Source: Catonia carolina
Taxonomy: Eukaryota; Arthropoda; Insecta; Hemiptera; Achilidae
Assembly (NCBI GenBank): GCA_035578175.1
Contig: JAQMRL010000006.1
Coordinates: 60,133,001 to 60,197,000, forward strand
Reading direction: 5' to 3'
Length of the DNA stretch: 64,000 nt
Part shown: piece after piece, positions 1 to 10,365 of the stretch
Position numbering within the stretch: position 1 is the stretch's first letter
How the letters are laid out: the number at the start of each line of letters is the position of its first letter
Position numbers and translations under genes: made by a program
The notes under the pieces: generated by a model
What the model was told of the DNA's origin: nothing
The model's input: only the letters and a program-made list of their open reading frames with translations
Database searches by the model: none

Positions 1-920
1 GGGGCATTTTTTCCTAACTCTTTGACGTAGTTTATAAAGTATCTCAAGGTAGTAATATTGATTAATTGTTTGACCTTCAGGAACCCAGTGAAGGTACACA
101 ATCCCTTGGATATCAAAAAAACAATCATCATTGCTTTAAATTTTGACTGGCTTATTCAAGCTTTTTTGGCTCTCAGTGAAGTTCGGCTCTTCCAGTGCAT
201 GGATTGGCGCTTTGTTTCCAGATCATAAGTAAAAAACCATGTTTCATCACATGTTATTATCTTCTACCTGTTCCCTAAGGTGAAACCTGCATTAAAAGGG
301 ATAAGATTTGAGTCTGTAGAAGCTGTAAAACAGAAAGCAGCACGTGTCCTGAAGGAGCTGACAGAAGATAACTTCCAGCACTTTCCAACAATGGAAAATT
401 CACATGGAGCATAGTAGGGATAGAGAAGAGTGTATATTGAAGGTGACAATAAGTGATTATGTATAAAATTTAAAAAAATTTTTTTTACGTCAGTCTCGTT
501 TCTCTGCCCATAACAGACAGGTGGAGAGTCAAATTATTTACACTCAATCTGTTCGTTGGCGGGCTAAAATAAATAGTTGTTTCTTATCACATGGTCAGCA
601 AATTAAATGACTGAATCATTTAAGAACAGAAGAGGTAGAGGTGTAAAAGACACTAATCAGAGTTATCTCCTCTGAAAGTAATGAATTTCATTATACAGCC
701 GGACCTTGTGGCGAATGAAGTGAAGGTGTCATTTGCAGAGTGGAAAATATGTGCTTTTCAGAAGGCTTGGCATGCTGATAAGTGTACTTTTATATTCAGT
801 GAGGAAGGCAATGGTGAACCACCTCACTCCTCATTTTACTTAGTAAAACATCTACAGGTTTAAACCAGCTTTTCGTCTGATGACCTAAACAACAACTCGT
901 TATTTAATAGCCACACCTCG
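1..920 (+). mobile_element. Rearranged mariner copy M1, interrupted by repeat S1
   Basis: Degenerate mariner transposase sequence in two opposed blocks. Bases 1-245 are the middle of the transposase on the minus strand. From about 246 to 454 the C-terminal part reads on the plus strand and ends in the usual ...EGDNK-stop. The terminal inverted repeat follows but is split: its inner part ends at 494-499, its outer part runs 896-920 and abuts a TA. The junction near 245 is the same rearranged junction seen in M2 (12370-13288). The left end lies outside the window. Not functional. Confidence 0.75.
500..895 (+). repeat. Interspersed repeat S, copy 1 (full length)
   Basis: A ~395-bp repeat present at least seven times in the window. 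It begins near TGCCCATAACAG and ends GACCTAAACAACAA, a short CAA-type tail. It is inserted into the mariner terminal repeat with CTCGT duplicated on both sides (495-499 and 896-900). It has no open reading frame of note. It could be a SINE or another short non-autonomous element; class unresolved. Confidence 0.7.
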
Positions 921-922
921 TA

Positions 923-2100
923 CATGCTGAATATATAAATATACGTACTACGTAAGCACACTGATACTATTCCTATTGTGATGGCTCTGCTTCAACAACG
1001 TTTGATTTTTTTGAGTAAAAAAAAGAAGGAATTAATATTTTTAATTTTATTAAATTTTAGTTCCAAATTTTCTCTCAGCATCCCAGCACCTGTGTGCGCA
1101 GCACACCAGCTGAAGTCGTCAGCTAGTAATTTAATGGTGTCTTGATTCTGTCTGCTAGTGTTGTAAAATTTGTTACAAACTTTGTGTATGTTCGTTTAGT
1201 TTAGTTATTTTTTTTGTAATTGTGTAGTAGAGCGGAAGATACAAAAGATTTGATGAAATAGCTTGGTCAAACATGAACATCCCAACTTACACTCTCCAAT
1301 CTTGAATAACAATAGACATACAAAAGAAAAACAGGTCGAAACTTGGAAAATTTGAAACTCAAGTTTCAAACCAAAAATTGCAAACTGCTGTGTAAACCTA
1401 GTTTAACAGCGCTAAGCAAATTTTTATACCGCGTTAAGTGAAAACAGGTACTAAAACAAGGAGAGCGCAAAATCGAATTAGCGCTATACAGGTGCAGTGC
1501 TAAACGAGGGATTCTTGTATATACAATTCTATGAACAATACATAAGAAAATTGTTTAACGAGACTTTTTTTTATTTTTGTTTTTAATAAACTAGAGGTTT
1601 CCTGGTATAATGTTGTTTTCTTATGATAATTTTATAATCATTGTGAAGTTTATTTATTTATTTTTTTGTTATCATTGGTATCTTGATTTTTAGTTTTTTT
1701 TTAATAATATTGGAATAAGATTTTTTAAGATATCATGAATGTTAAGATGTGTGTGATTTGAATGTCCAGAATATTTTTGTGATTTTTTTCTTATTACTTA
1801 ATCTTAAAAATTGCATATTTGGTTGTAGTTCAAAAAAGTGCTAATGTTAAAAACAGCAGTGAATTCAAAGGGTTAAAAGAAAAGTAAAAATATAACGTGT
1901 AATAACATTTTAAATTGTATTTCATTCGAAGTCCAATGGATCATGGAATGCTGGGGGATTAAAAGTTAAATTTTTTAACTCTTTTAATTCTTCAAAAGAT
2001 TGAAAGAAACTGCCAAAATATGATCACTAAATTTTTTTGTACGAGTTTTTTTTTGTATCAATAAAACAAAAACTAAATAATTTAAATAACAAAATTTTTA
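923..2100. other. AT-rich intergenic stretch
   Basis: No coding, RNA or terminal-repeat signature recognised. Long T and A runs; downstream flank of TIM44. Confidence 0.5.
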
Positions 2101-2107
2101 AAACAAT

Positions 2108-2113
2108 TTTATT
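2108..2113 (-). terminator. Polyadenylation signal for TIM44
   Basis: The minus strand reads AATAAA 24-29 bases past the TIM44 stop codon, a normal spacing for a short 3' UTR. Confidence 0.5.
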
Positions 2114-2136
2114 ATTTATGAAAAAAATACAATAAT

Positions 2137-5100
2137 CTACACTAATTGTTCACGAGATTGTAGCCATAAATCTATTAATCGCCATGCGGCCCTAGGATTT
2201 AATTCTGTACTGTCCCTACACAGAACCCAAACATAATCAATCCTGTATATTTTATCAGGGTCACCTTCAATAACTTTACCCTTTCGATCTTTTAAACATA
2301 AAATTTGTTGTGAATTAAAACTAATCATTAATACAGGGCCTTGTTCCATAACTTTTCCCATGAGTAAATCAACATTATCTACATCGATGACTTTAGAAGC
2401 AAACACTAAACCCATTTGTTTCGCTTGTTTAATCGGTGCCGACAAGATATTAAAAGGTCCATCGTGACACCAATCTTTTAAAATGTCTAAATCACCGCGA
2501 ATCATCGCTTCTAATATGTTAGGAATAAAATCGACTTCGCACTGTTTGAGGAATTCATTTCTATCAAAATTTGGATCTATTTTACAGATTTCGGTTAAAG
2601 TTTCTGAAAGTTCGGTTTTTTGAAACAACCCACCCATAACATCGGTAACTTTATCGGTTAATAATCTAGAAGCCCTAATAATCGGATTATCACTTTCGTC
2701 ATATTTCATTTTCCAATCTAAAACTTTATTCACATACGGATTTTTCTCTTTAAATTTTTGCCAACTTTGATAAAACTTTGAATCTTTATGTAATTCGATA
2801 CCGGTGTCTTCTTGATTTGGAGTTATTATGCGTGCATCTTGTTCTTGAAATTGTTCAACTCGTTTACGTAACTTTACAGGTGGTTTGTACATTCTAGCTT
2901 GTATTGAACTATGATCAATTTCTTCTTTAACAGCAGCGGCAGCTTGACTAACGGTTTGAAATGCTCCTGTTTTACCTAACTGTTGACTACGTTCTGATAT
3001 TGATTCAGCTGCCCCTCTTGCAGTTTTACCAATACCTTCTGTTAATTTACCTGAAAATTAAAAAAAAACTGAATTACTTGACAACATTTTCAACAAACAT
3101 AAAAATCTGTTGATCAACTGACCCAGATGTTTTTATCAAGCCCTGAGGATTTTCTGAACTGCTGCTCCAAGTAAAACAAATTTAAAAAATCCCTTTCATG
3201 AGCCATGTCAATTGTAGAATTGTCTCATGACTGGTAGCAATTTTTAAAAAAAGGCTTACCTTTGACTTATAGCAAAAAACAATAGTGATTTCTGCACATA
3301 CTCTTTAAAAGGAATCAAATGACACTATTTTTGTTTCCAAATTCCGTCTTTAATTTCTTAACTTCCAGTTTAGGGCCACTTCTAATCTAAACTAGATAAG
3401 TCCAAACCCAATTGAGCGCCACAAACTTTTTGTGTAGATGACGAATCCAAAAACTGTTTGTTACTATCTCTTGTAATTTCTGACATCTGGGTGTGATGGG
3501 CAGACAAAGGAACCAAACTATCATGGTTATTATTTAAATGATTATCCCTATTTACCAAAATAGCCATATTTACAAAATTTCCTTTAATACATAACTACGA
3601 TGGTCTAACCAATCACTAAGATATTTGCAATCCCAAACTAATTGCAGTCCCAACTTCTTCTACTTCTTCAGGTGCCTTGTCCTCAGAGAACAGCGGTTAC
3701 CACCAAGGCGACTTGAGTCTTGTTGATTGACTGATGAAAAAAGGCCAACCAAACTCATACCGGTCACAAAGACTCCTTAACTACAACGTTCTACGTCAAC
3801 CTGGACCACACTTACCATCCGTCTTCCTCTAAATTATATTCTCCAATATTCTATATTATCACCTTACATCATGACCAAAGTACCTCAACTTTTGCCGTTT
3901 CACAGTATTCATAACTTCAATTGACTTATTTAGCGTTACCAAGACATCAGTTTTCTTTACTTATTACGCAGCAATCCCCTTGATGTAATTAAAAACGAAT
4001 ACAGCTGTTCACTGGCTGTGTGCCGAATGTGTCATTTAGGTGATTAAAAATGCTTTCACCCGTGCGCTTCATGTATGCATATATAGAGAATAAATAAGCA
4101 AGCCGTTTTAGGAAGATTAACAGAAGAATAGTATTTTTTTTACACAAATCAAAATAAAGGTATTTTAAAAATATACTAACCTGCCTTTTTGGCTATTTCT
4201 GTTTTACCAGCTTCTTCAATTGCATCTTGAACTTTTTCTTTAAGAGAGTCTAACTTTTCTTTAAAGACTTCTGAACCTTTTGAAGCTTCACTTTCTACAG
4301 TTTGGTATTTTTTTCTGAAAACGAATTATAAAACAATTTATCAAAAAACGTTTTCCTATATTCCTTCATGAATTACAATGTTCCTAAACTTCTGTGTATT
4401 GTTTAAGATTATTATTTTACAATACAGAAAATAACACCACATACACACTAGATGAACATTTAATTTCAATAAACATTATAAATAACATCTTCTAATATAA
4501 AAAGCTGAATGTAAAAGGCTATGTTTGGACCCATTAGGAGGCCTCAGAGCGAAAAAATACAGGAGGCTCTTTTTTTGTTTCTCACCCTCTGAAACCCACA
4601 GGAAAATCCAAGGTACATCCCCCCACCGGCTCAAAAATCTGAAAATATGTCAGGACTCCTGAACGGTGAAGATATTGAGCTCAGACCTATTTTAATTGAT
4701 TTCTCGACCCAGAAAACTAGCAACTTTTACTAACATAATACAGATTACATTAACTTTGTCGCAGACTTATCTTAAAAGAACAATTTTGGACTATTTTATT
4801 TTTTTGATTTAACGTCCGAATGTTCTGCAATTACTGTTAATGCAGACGGTCAAGGATGAAATGATTTTTTTGTAACTTATGAAAATATGCCGTGCCTGAA
4901 TGGGATTCGAACCAAAGATCGCATGATGAGAGGCGAGCACGTTACCAACTACGCCAATCCGGCTGGCATTTTGTACTAAGGCAGAATCCTACTCACTAAC
5001 ACATTTTTGTAACTAGCCAATGTCCCCCATTCTATTGCATTCTGGCCAAGCAACTAAACGGCGTGTATTTAGAAACGCCTGAGTTGTATTGTTTTCCCTC

Positions 5101-8100
5101 TTATTGCCAAAATTGAATATGAAAATGGTTTCCGTACAATTTTTATGCAAGATGGGGTGCCACCACATTACAAATTAAACATACACACAGCGCTGAATGC
5201 CCAGTTTCCTAATGATTAAATTGGAAGAGGTTGCTTTATTTCCTGGTTGCCTAGAAGCCCAGATCTCACTCCAATGGACTTTTTCTTTTAGCGATACATT
5301 AAAAACATTTTTTATAGTGAAAAAATACGTGACTTAGGGCATCTCGGTGAAAGGATTATTACTGCTGTCACTACTGGAAACGATCCAGCGTTTATGGGCA
5401 AAAATTTATTTTCGCCTTGATATCTGACATGCAGCTCATGGAGCATACATTGGAACCTATTAGGTATGTAAAAACAACTCCCAACTTTTACCCACATTTT
5501 ATGATCCCAAATAATTTGACATTCATTCTACTTGAAGTAGTAATTTTTTAAGGTCATTCTTTTTTGATGACTAGATTACACATAAACATTTGAATGAGTG
5601 AAGGTAAAACATTTTGAATGAACAAATCACAATGAATTAAAGTAACAAAAATTTATTTAAAGATGTACCTAGCCTTTTGTAACGCATCTGACTCCTCAAG
5701 TTTTTTTCTTTCTTCACGAAACTTTTTTAAACTTTCTTTCATTTCCTTGTTCTTTTCCATTTCTGATTTTATGTTTTCCAAAAATTGTGAAAAAAAGTTC
5801 GGTCTCCTTGATGGTGTCGAATAATGGCAACACTTAACAGATTAAAAATATACTTTTGTTAAACATTTTCCTTTGAATTGTTTAAAATTATATAATATAG
5901 AATTAAAACCACTAAATACAAAGTACATTATTCATTTGCACCTGATTAAAAACAATCAATATCAGATCTTAGTATCCATCCTGTTGGCCTAAAAATTTAT
6001 TGATTGGTTTTTATCACGTGAAAGTCGTCTAATGTGTATTTGGTGTTTTCTGGTGGAAATTTTTAAAACTGTCATCCATTACTTTCTTATGTCCGTCCAT
6101 TACATCCAGATATCAGGAACAACAAGAGATAGCAACTAACGGTTTTTGATTTCATAGTCTACACAAAAAGTCAGTGGGGCTGAATTGGGTATGAAGTTGT
6201 TCCAGTTTCAACTAGAAGTAAAAAAATCAAAGTCGGAATTTGGAAACAAACATTGTGTCATTTGATTCTCTTAAAGAGTAGATACAGAAACCACTACTGG
6301 TTTTGCAGGTTTCAAGAAATCATTCTTGAAACAATCAATCAAACGGAAGTCAAGAAATCATTCGAAATTTAGAAACAAAAATTGTGTCGTTTGACTCCTG
6401 TTAAAGAGAAGATACTGAAATCACTAAAATGGATTTTGCCAGAGTTCAAAGGTAAGCTTTTTTCTTTCATACAAAAACATAAGCTTGATCTCTTACAATT
6501 TCTTTAGAAAAAAATTGCCACTAGAGCTTTGAGACGCGTCATCTCATGAAATGGATTTTTCTACATTATATAATATACAACAACATATACATAAGTTATT
6601 AAGTACAAATGGGTGATTGTTTAAAACAATACATAAGCCACTTTTGTATTTTTTTTTATACTACATACAACACTGTAAATGTTTCTTATGAATCAACTTT
6701 TATAACAAATTGGTATTTCACCAATATTTTGAATAATATTTCAATAATTATATTAATTGTCTGTAAGAGTTTTTACTTAAAATCTTTTGTCGCAGTGGTG
6801 GTTAACATTTTAGTAATTTTTATCCCCAGCTCTCATTCCAATAAGTTCTACCATATCTTGAATTAATTTCTCCTCCATTATTGTGTTGTAATGAAGTCGC
6901 TTTTGGAGATATGTTTACCTGCGATAATAAAACATGTCCATACGAATGGTATCATTATCCGTGTGTCGGTATCACCAATTCACCGAAGGGCAAATGGTAT
7001 TGTCCTCAATATACAGTTGCTATGAAGAAACGAGGTTCACACAAGAATTAATTCAAGATATAGTAGAACTTATTGGAATGAGAGCTGGGAACAAAAATTA
7101 CTACATTGTTAACCATATACAGGGCGTTCTGAAAAAGGGTTCAAGAATTCAGGGCGTGATTCCCCACAACAAAAGAAGAAAAAAAATTCAAATTAACATA
7201 GGTCCGAAAATCATTAGTTACCGAGTTATACAGGGTGAAAGATTTTGTCAGAATTTCAGTTACTCTGTTGAAACTAAGCCCTACAGATATTTGTTGGGCG
7301 TTAAATTAGGCATAAATTTTACCATATCGTTTGTAAAATGAACAGAAAAATTGAACAAAACAGGTTTCAGACCTGTAGCTGCAGTAATTTTTAAGATATC
7401 TGATGAATTATGCAAAACTTGGAACTGAAAAACAAGTTCTTTTAGGTTTGAAGCAGATGAACGTTAAATGGATAACAAACACAAGAAATTCTTATACAAA
7501 ACTTTTAGAGAATTTAATTCTGAAGAGAATGATGTAAAATAAGTCAATAATAGACAAACGCAATTTTTAAAAAAATTATTTTTTAATTAAATAAAAAAAG
7601 TGCATGCAAAATAGACAAAATCTGTTAAACTCTCTACTAACTTAATTAGTAATGTAATTATGACGCACAGTATTTTTGTGCAAACATAAATTATACTATT
7701 ATTATTTTGATAATTTGTGTCTACAGAATACTCAATAATTAGATTGTAATATATACTTAAAAACGTATTTAGCTAATTTATTACTCAAAAGGTAAAACAT
7801 TTAGTTTTTTTGTTGATTGTACTACTAATTCACCATTATTTTTCGTTATGACGCTAAACATATAAGCTGACTAATAATTTTTAGCGAGACCATGGCAATA
7901 TGGAAAAATTAGTAATAAAAGTACTTTTACTGGTACAAAATTATTTTATGACAGTAATTATAATAACGTACAGTAGGCTTGCAAAGGAAACACAGTGCAT
8001 ACAAATCGAGAGTTCAGAAAGTAACAGAAATTTCTTTTGAGTAATAATTAAACTATTTTTACGAAAAAATGTATTATTCTTAGCTTTTCTTAGTAAAATG

Positions 8101-9833
8101 AAGTCACTGGGAACGGAGAAATTCGTAGAATAAATGATATAATTAATTAAAAACGATAAAATTACACCGCGCTAGGAGTCTGAATAGACTTAACTTTTAA
8201 AATTCGTTCAAAAATTCCCAGCAGTTGGTAACGATAGACGACCTTCATAGTAGCGCTTGTAGGATAGATCTGATCCCCTGAAATCGCCAGTACATTGGCG
8301 ATTTAACAAAAGCTAAAGAAATCAGGGCCGGATTTACTATGGAAGTCGCCCTTCGGCAAGGCAAAAATGCCGCCCCTTTTAAAATTTTTTGAAAGATCAG
8401 CGTTTTAAATTAAAGTGCATAAAAATTAAACAAGCAAGTTTGTTATTACATTAACATATTAAACTTTATTTGAAACTTTCATATTCACAAATTAATTATC
8501 ATTTTTCAAATTACAACGTATATTCCAGGTCATTTCAAAATCAAACTTTAAAATTTTTTTCGTCTCACTTTTTTTGTCGCAAAATCAGTAATAATTTCTT
8601 CGCAATCTAATTGTAAAAGGATATCAGCCTCGATATTCATTACAGCTAAGTCAAATTTTAATATCGTACTACCAAATTTAAATTTACGAATGAAAATGAG
8701 TTGATTAACAATTCGAAATCGTGAGTAAAGTTTATTGATCAAATAATCAGAATTAAAATATCAAAACTAATTTTTTAAGTTTTTTGTCCAAAAATTTGCC
8801 GCCCCCAAAAATTTACTGCCCTGGGCACTTGCCCATGTTGCCCCTGCGTAAATCCAACGCTGATAGAAATGTGGTATGGTATATGCCGCCTTACGGCGGC
8901 ATTCGTCTTGAACATGTTAAATAGCATGTTCAGCCTAGATTATTACAATCAAAATTTTCAACATAAACCACATAAACTAAAACTGGAAAGCATGACACGT
9001 CATTATTAGAGCATTAGTCATCGCATGATGAAATATTGCGTATCTTCATGTTATTTTGAATAAAATATTCTAATAAATAAAATTATCAAAATTATACTGT
9101 GCTCAGATGATATATTATAGTAAATATTATTGTTAGATTAAACAAAATCTAAAACTCAATCAAATTGTTAGATTACACAAAATATAAAACATAAAACTCA
9201 ATCAAGGAAGAAAAACTAAATGGGTTTTCAATCCTACATTACATTTTAAAATTTTTACAATGTTTTTGAAAATTATGACTCAAGGTAAATAAGACACTCA
9301 TAAATCGCAAATTAAGATTTCCAAAATGAATTTCTTAATTTTAATCAGTGACCTTTACATACATGCTTTCAAGTAAACAGCTACTTTACTGCTGGTTTTA
9401 CAGAAATAAAAAGCATTGAAACAAATTTTACAAATCTTAATTTGATTAAATTCATTTTAAAATTCAAGTGTACGTGAAAATAATAAAATATACACGTTAA
9501 ACCTACTTATGACTTGACAGTGCTTGCTGTCCACATGACAAAAATGATTACTTAACAAAACAAACATTTATCACTTACTGTTGTTGTGTTCGGTGTAAAA
9601 TTTATTAAACGTAGTCGCTGTTCTTGAGGAGTAATGTGTCGTGTACATTTCGGCAATGTAGAAAGCCATGTTAAACGTTGAATGTTCACCCGGTACTGTA
9701 AAATGAAAATAAAGTATTACATAAACCTAACCTCAATACAATAACCTTGACATTACAAGCTTTATATTATTTTATACTACAACCAGAATAATAAAAATGA
9801 AAAATTGATAAACAAATAAAAAAATTGTACCAT
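2137..9833 (-). CDS. Timm44: TIM44, mitochondrial inner membrane translocase subunit (complete, multi-exon)
   Basis: Peripheral matrix protein that tethers mtHsp70 to the TIM23 channel and drives presequence import. Coding exons on the minus strand are 9695-9579, 5832-5669, 4314-4181 and 3050-2137. All have GT/AG borders and compatible phases (0, 2, 1), giving 443 residues with the Met, close to the ~450 usual for the family. The start is probably ATG at 9833-9831, directly followed by a weak GTAC donor, so exon 1 would contribute only Met. The N-terminus is basic and Ser/Thr-rich like a matrix-targeting signal. The charged coiled-coil block (NKEMKESLKKFREE) follows. The C-terminal domain carries LHKDSKFYQSW, KMKYDESDNP, DNVDLLMGK, EQGPVLMISF and LNPRAAWRLID. 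Introns hold many transposon relics. Function is firm from motif identity; exon 1 is the uncertain part. Confidence 0.92.
3150..3375 (-). repeat. Unclassified interspersed repeat R, intronic copy
   Basis: Reverse-strand relative of the sequences at 6080-6545 and 63170-63545. Shared words include the stretch around CAAATGACACTATTTTTG and 'agatacagaaatcact'. It lies in the last TIM44 intron. No terminal repeats could be defined. Confidence 0.45.
3640..3965 (-). mobile_element. Degenerate LINE C-terminal remnant
   Basis: On the minus strand, broken frames recall the C-terminal end of a common arthropod endonuclease-reverse transcriptase: VKRQKLRYFGH, then a Lys/Arg-Gly-rich segment. Related remnants sit at 33919-34550 and 60146-60553. 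Many stops; not functional. Confidence 0.45.
4795..4975 (-). repeat. tRNA-derived SINE (minus)
   Basis: The reverse strand has a tRNA-like head with an A box (TGGCGTAGTTGG) and a B box (GGTTCGAATCCC), a unique body with 'gtctgcattaacag', and an end at 'ggacgttaaatcaaaaaaa'. It matches the SINE at 23578-23752. The ends cannot pair as an acceptor stem, so it is a SINE rather than a tRNA gene. Intronic in TIM44. Confidence 0.75.
5010..5520 (+). pseudogene. Mariner-like (DUF4817-type) transposase C-terminal relic
   Basis: Plus-strand frames give the DDE-domain words MQDGVPPHY, LNAQFPND, WLPRSPDLTPMDFFF, RYIKNIFYSEKIRDL and LGERIITAV, interrupted by stops and frameshifts. These are typical of the C-terminal half of mariner-like transposases that carry a DUF4817 helix-turn-helix. 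It lies in a TIM44 intron in the antisense direction. A dead copy. Confidence 0.7.
6080..6545 (+). repeat. Unclassified interspersed repeat R, intronic copy
   Basis: Shares long stretches with 63170-63545 (for example 'gaagtcaagaaatca' and 'agatacagaaatcacta') and, inverted, with 3150-3375. An internal segment around 6230-6420 is partly duplicated. No coding potential. Confidence 0.5.
6800..7114. repeat. Inverted repeat with ~66-bp arms around a PHD-finger relic
   Basis: Arms 6800-6866 and 7049-7114 are near-perfect reverse complements; the right arm begins TTAATTCAAGATATAGTAG. Both arms, read away from the centre, encode LIQD-M/I-VELIGMRAG. On the left arm (minus strand) this reads MEEKLIQDMVELIGMRAG and soon ends in a stop. 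The loop (6867-7048) carries the PHD-finger relic. Located in the large TIM44 intron. Confidence 0.7.
6879..7051 (+). pseudogene. ING-family PHD-finger fragment (pseudogene)
   Basis: The plus strand encodes the end of an ING-type PHD finger: a YCVC-like start, GDMFTCDNKTCPYEWYHYPC, VGITNSPKGKWYCPQY, then AMKKRGSHKN and a stop. The ING (inhibitor of growth) PHD reads H3K4me3; the basic MKKRGS-type tail resembles ING3 best. Defects: one base is missing at about 6885-6887, shifting the frame in the first zinc knuckle, and the last zinc Cys is Tyr in CPQY. No other ING exon is seen nearby. It is a captured or retroposed fragment inside an inverted repeat, not a working gene. Confidence 0.75.
7117..7262 (+). 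repeat. Repeat T (TACAGGGYGTT-headed), copy 1
   Basis: Begins ATACAGGGCGTTCTGAAAA and contains 'acataggtccgaaaatcattag'. It is related to 35993-36080 and, inverted, to the tandem pair at 18195-18850. Such CAGGGTG-headed short repeats are common in arthropods; class not assigned. Confidence 0.55.
7263..8322. other. Intronic AT-rich sequence, nothing recognised
   Basis: TIM44 intron. No coding or terminal-repeat signal apart from a small hairpin (AATCGCCA...TTGGCGATT) at about 8282-8304. Confidence 0.5.
8323..8862 (-). mobile_element. Internally deleted hAT transposon
   Basis: Terminal inverted repeats CAGGGCCGGATTTAC and (right, inverted) CAGCGTTGGATTTACG bound a 540-bp element. Its flanks AAAGAAAT / ATAGAAAT form a near-perfect 8-bp target duplication, the hAT signature. 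The minus strand keeps the transposase C-terminus (LAVMNIEADILLQLDCEEII, then DFATKK-V-RRKKF), typical of the ZMYM/DUF4371-type hAT group. Non-autonomous. Intronic in TIM44. Confidence 0.75.
8871..9578. other. Intronic sequence of TIM44, nothing recognised
   Basis: AT-rich intron. Only a perfect small hairpin GCCGCCttacGGCGGC at about 8884-8899 stands out. Confidence 0.45.
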
Positions 9834-10365
9834 TCTGAGGATTCCTTAAACGAAAGACTTCACAACAACAAAACTAATGGAGCATTTCCTAATCAGACTG
9901 CAGAAGTCAATTTTTATGCGATGGCTCCATGTTTACCAAGACCTTTTGTATTATCTTGACAATTTTAAAAACACTCCTGATAAAAACGTGTGTGCCCTTG
10001 CAGAACTGATATAATTCACATCTGGAGTGAAATAAAGCGTTAAATTGCTTATAAATAAAACAGCAGAAACATTCGATTTACGATAGGATTTTTATCAATA
10101 TCAATGCTAATTTACAATTAGACATAAAATTATCTTGCTTGTGTTAAACTGAACACATTAACTCCTCGATGCGTGTGATAAATCATAAATCAATTTAGTC
10201 GATATTTTTAAATGTTTTAATAAATTTCAGTAATACTTTAAAACAAATTATGATACAGGTTATAAACACATTGAATCTATCTATATTATGTATAATAGGA
10301 TTATCGTGCTTAAGGGATATACGTAATCTACAAGGCTTAGTGAATTCTGTTTGACAATATTAAAC
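9834..10365. promoter_or_regulatory. Divergent promoter region between TIM44 and GOPC
   Basis: About 530 bp separates the two inferred start codons, which face away from each other. No TATA box is evident. Both genes are housekeeping, so a shared bidirectional promoter is likely, but this is inferred from layout alone. Confidence 0.5.

Noticed and set aside
6934..7341. 135-residue plus-strand ORF as a gene
   Set aside because: It runs across the PHD relic in the wrong frame and into repeat T; a shadow.
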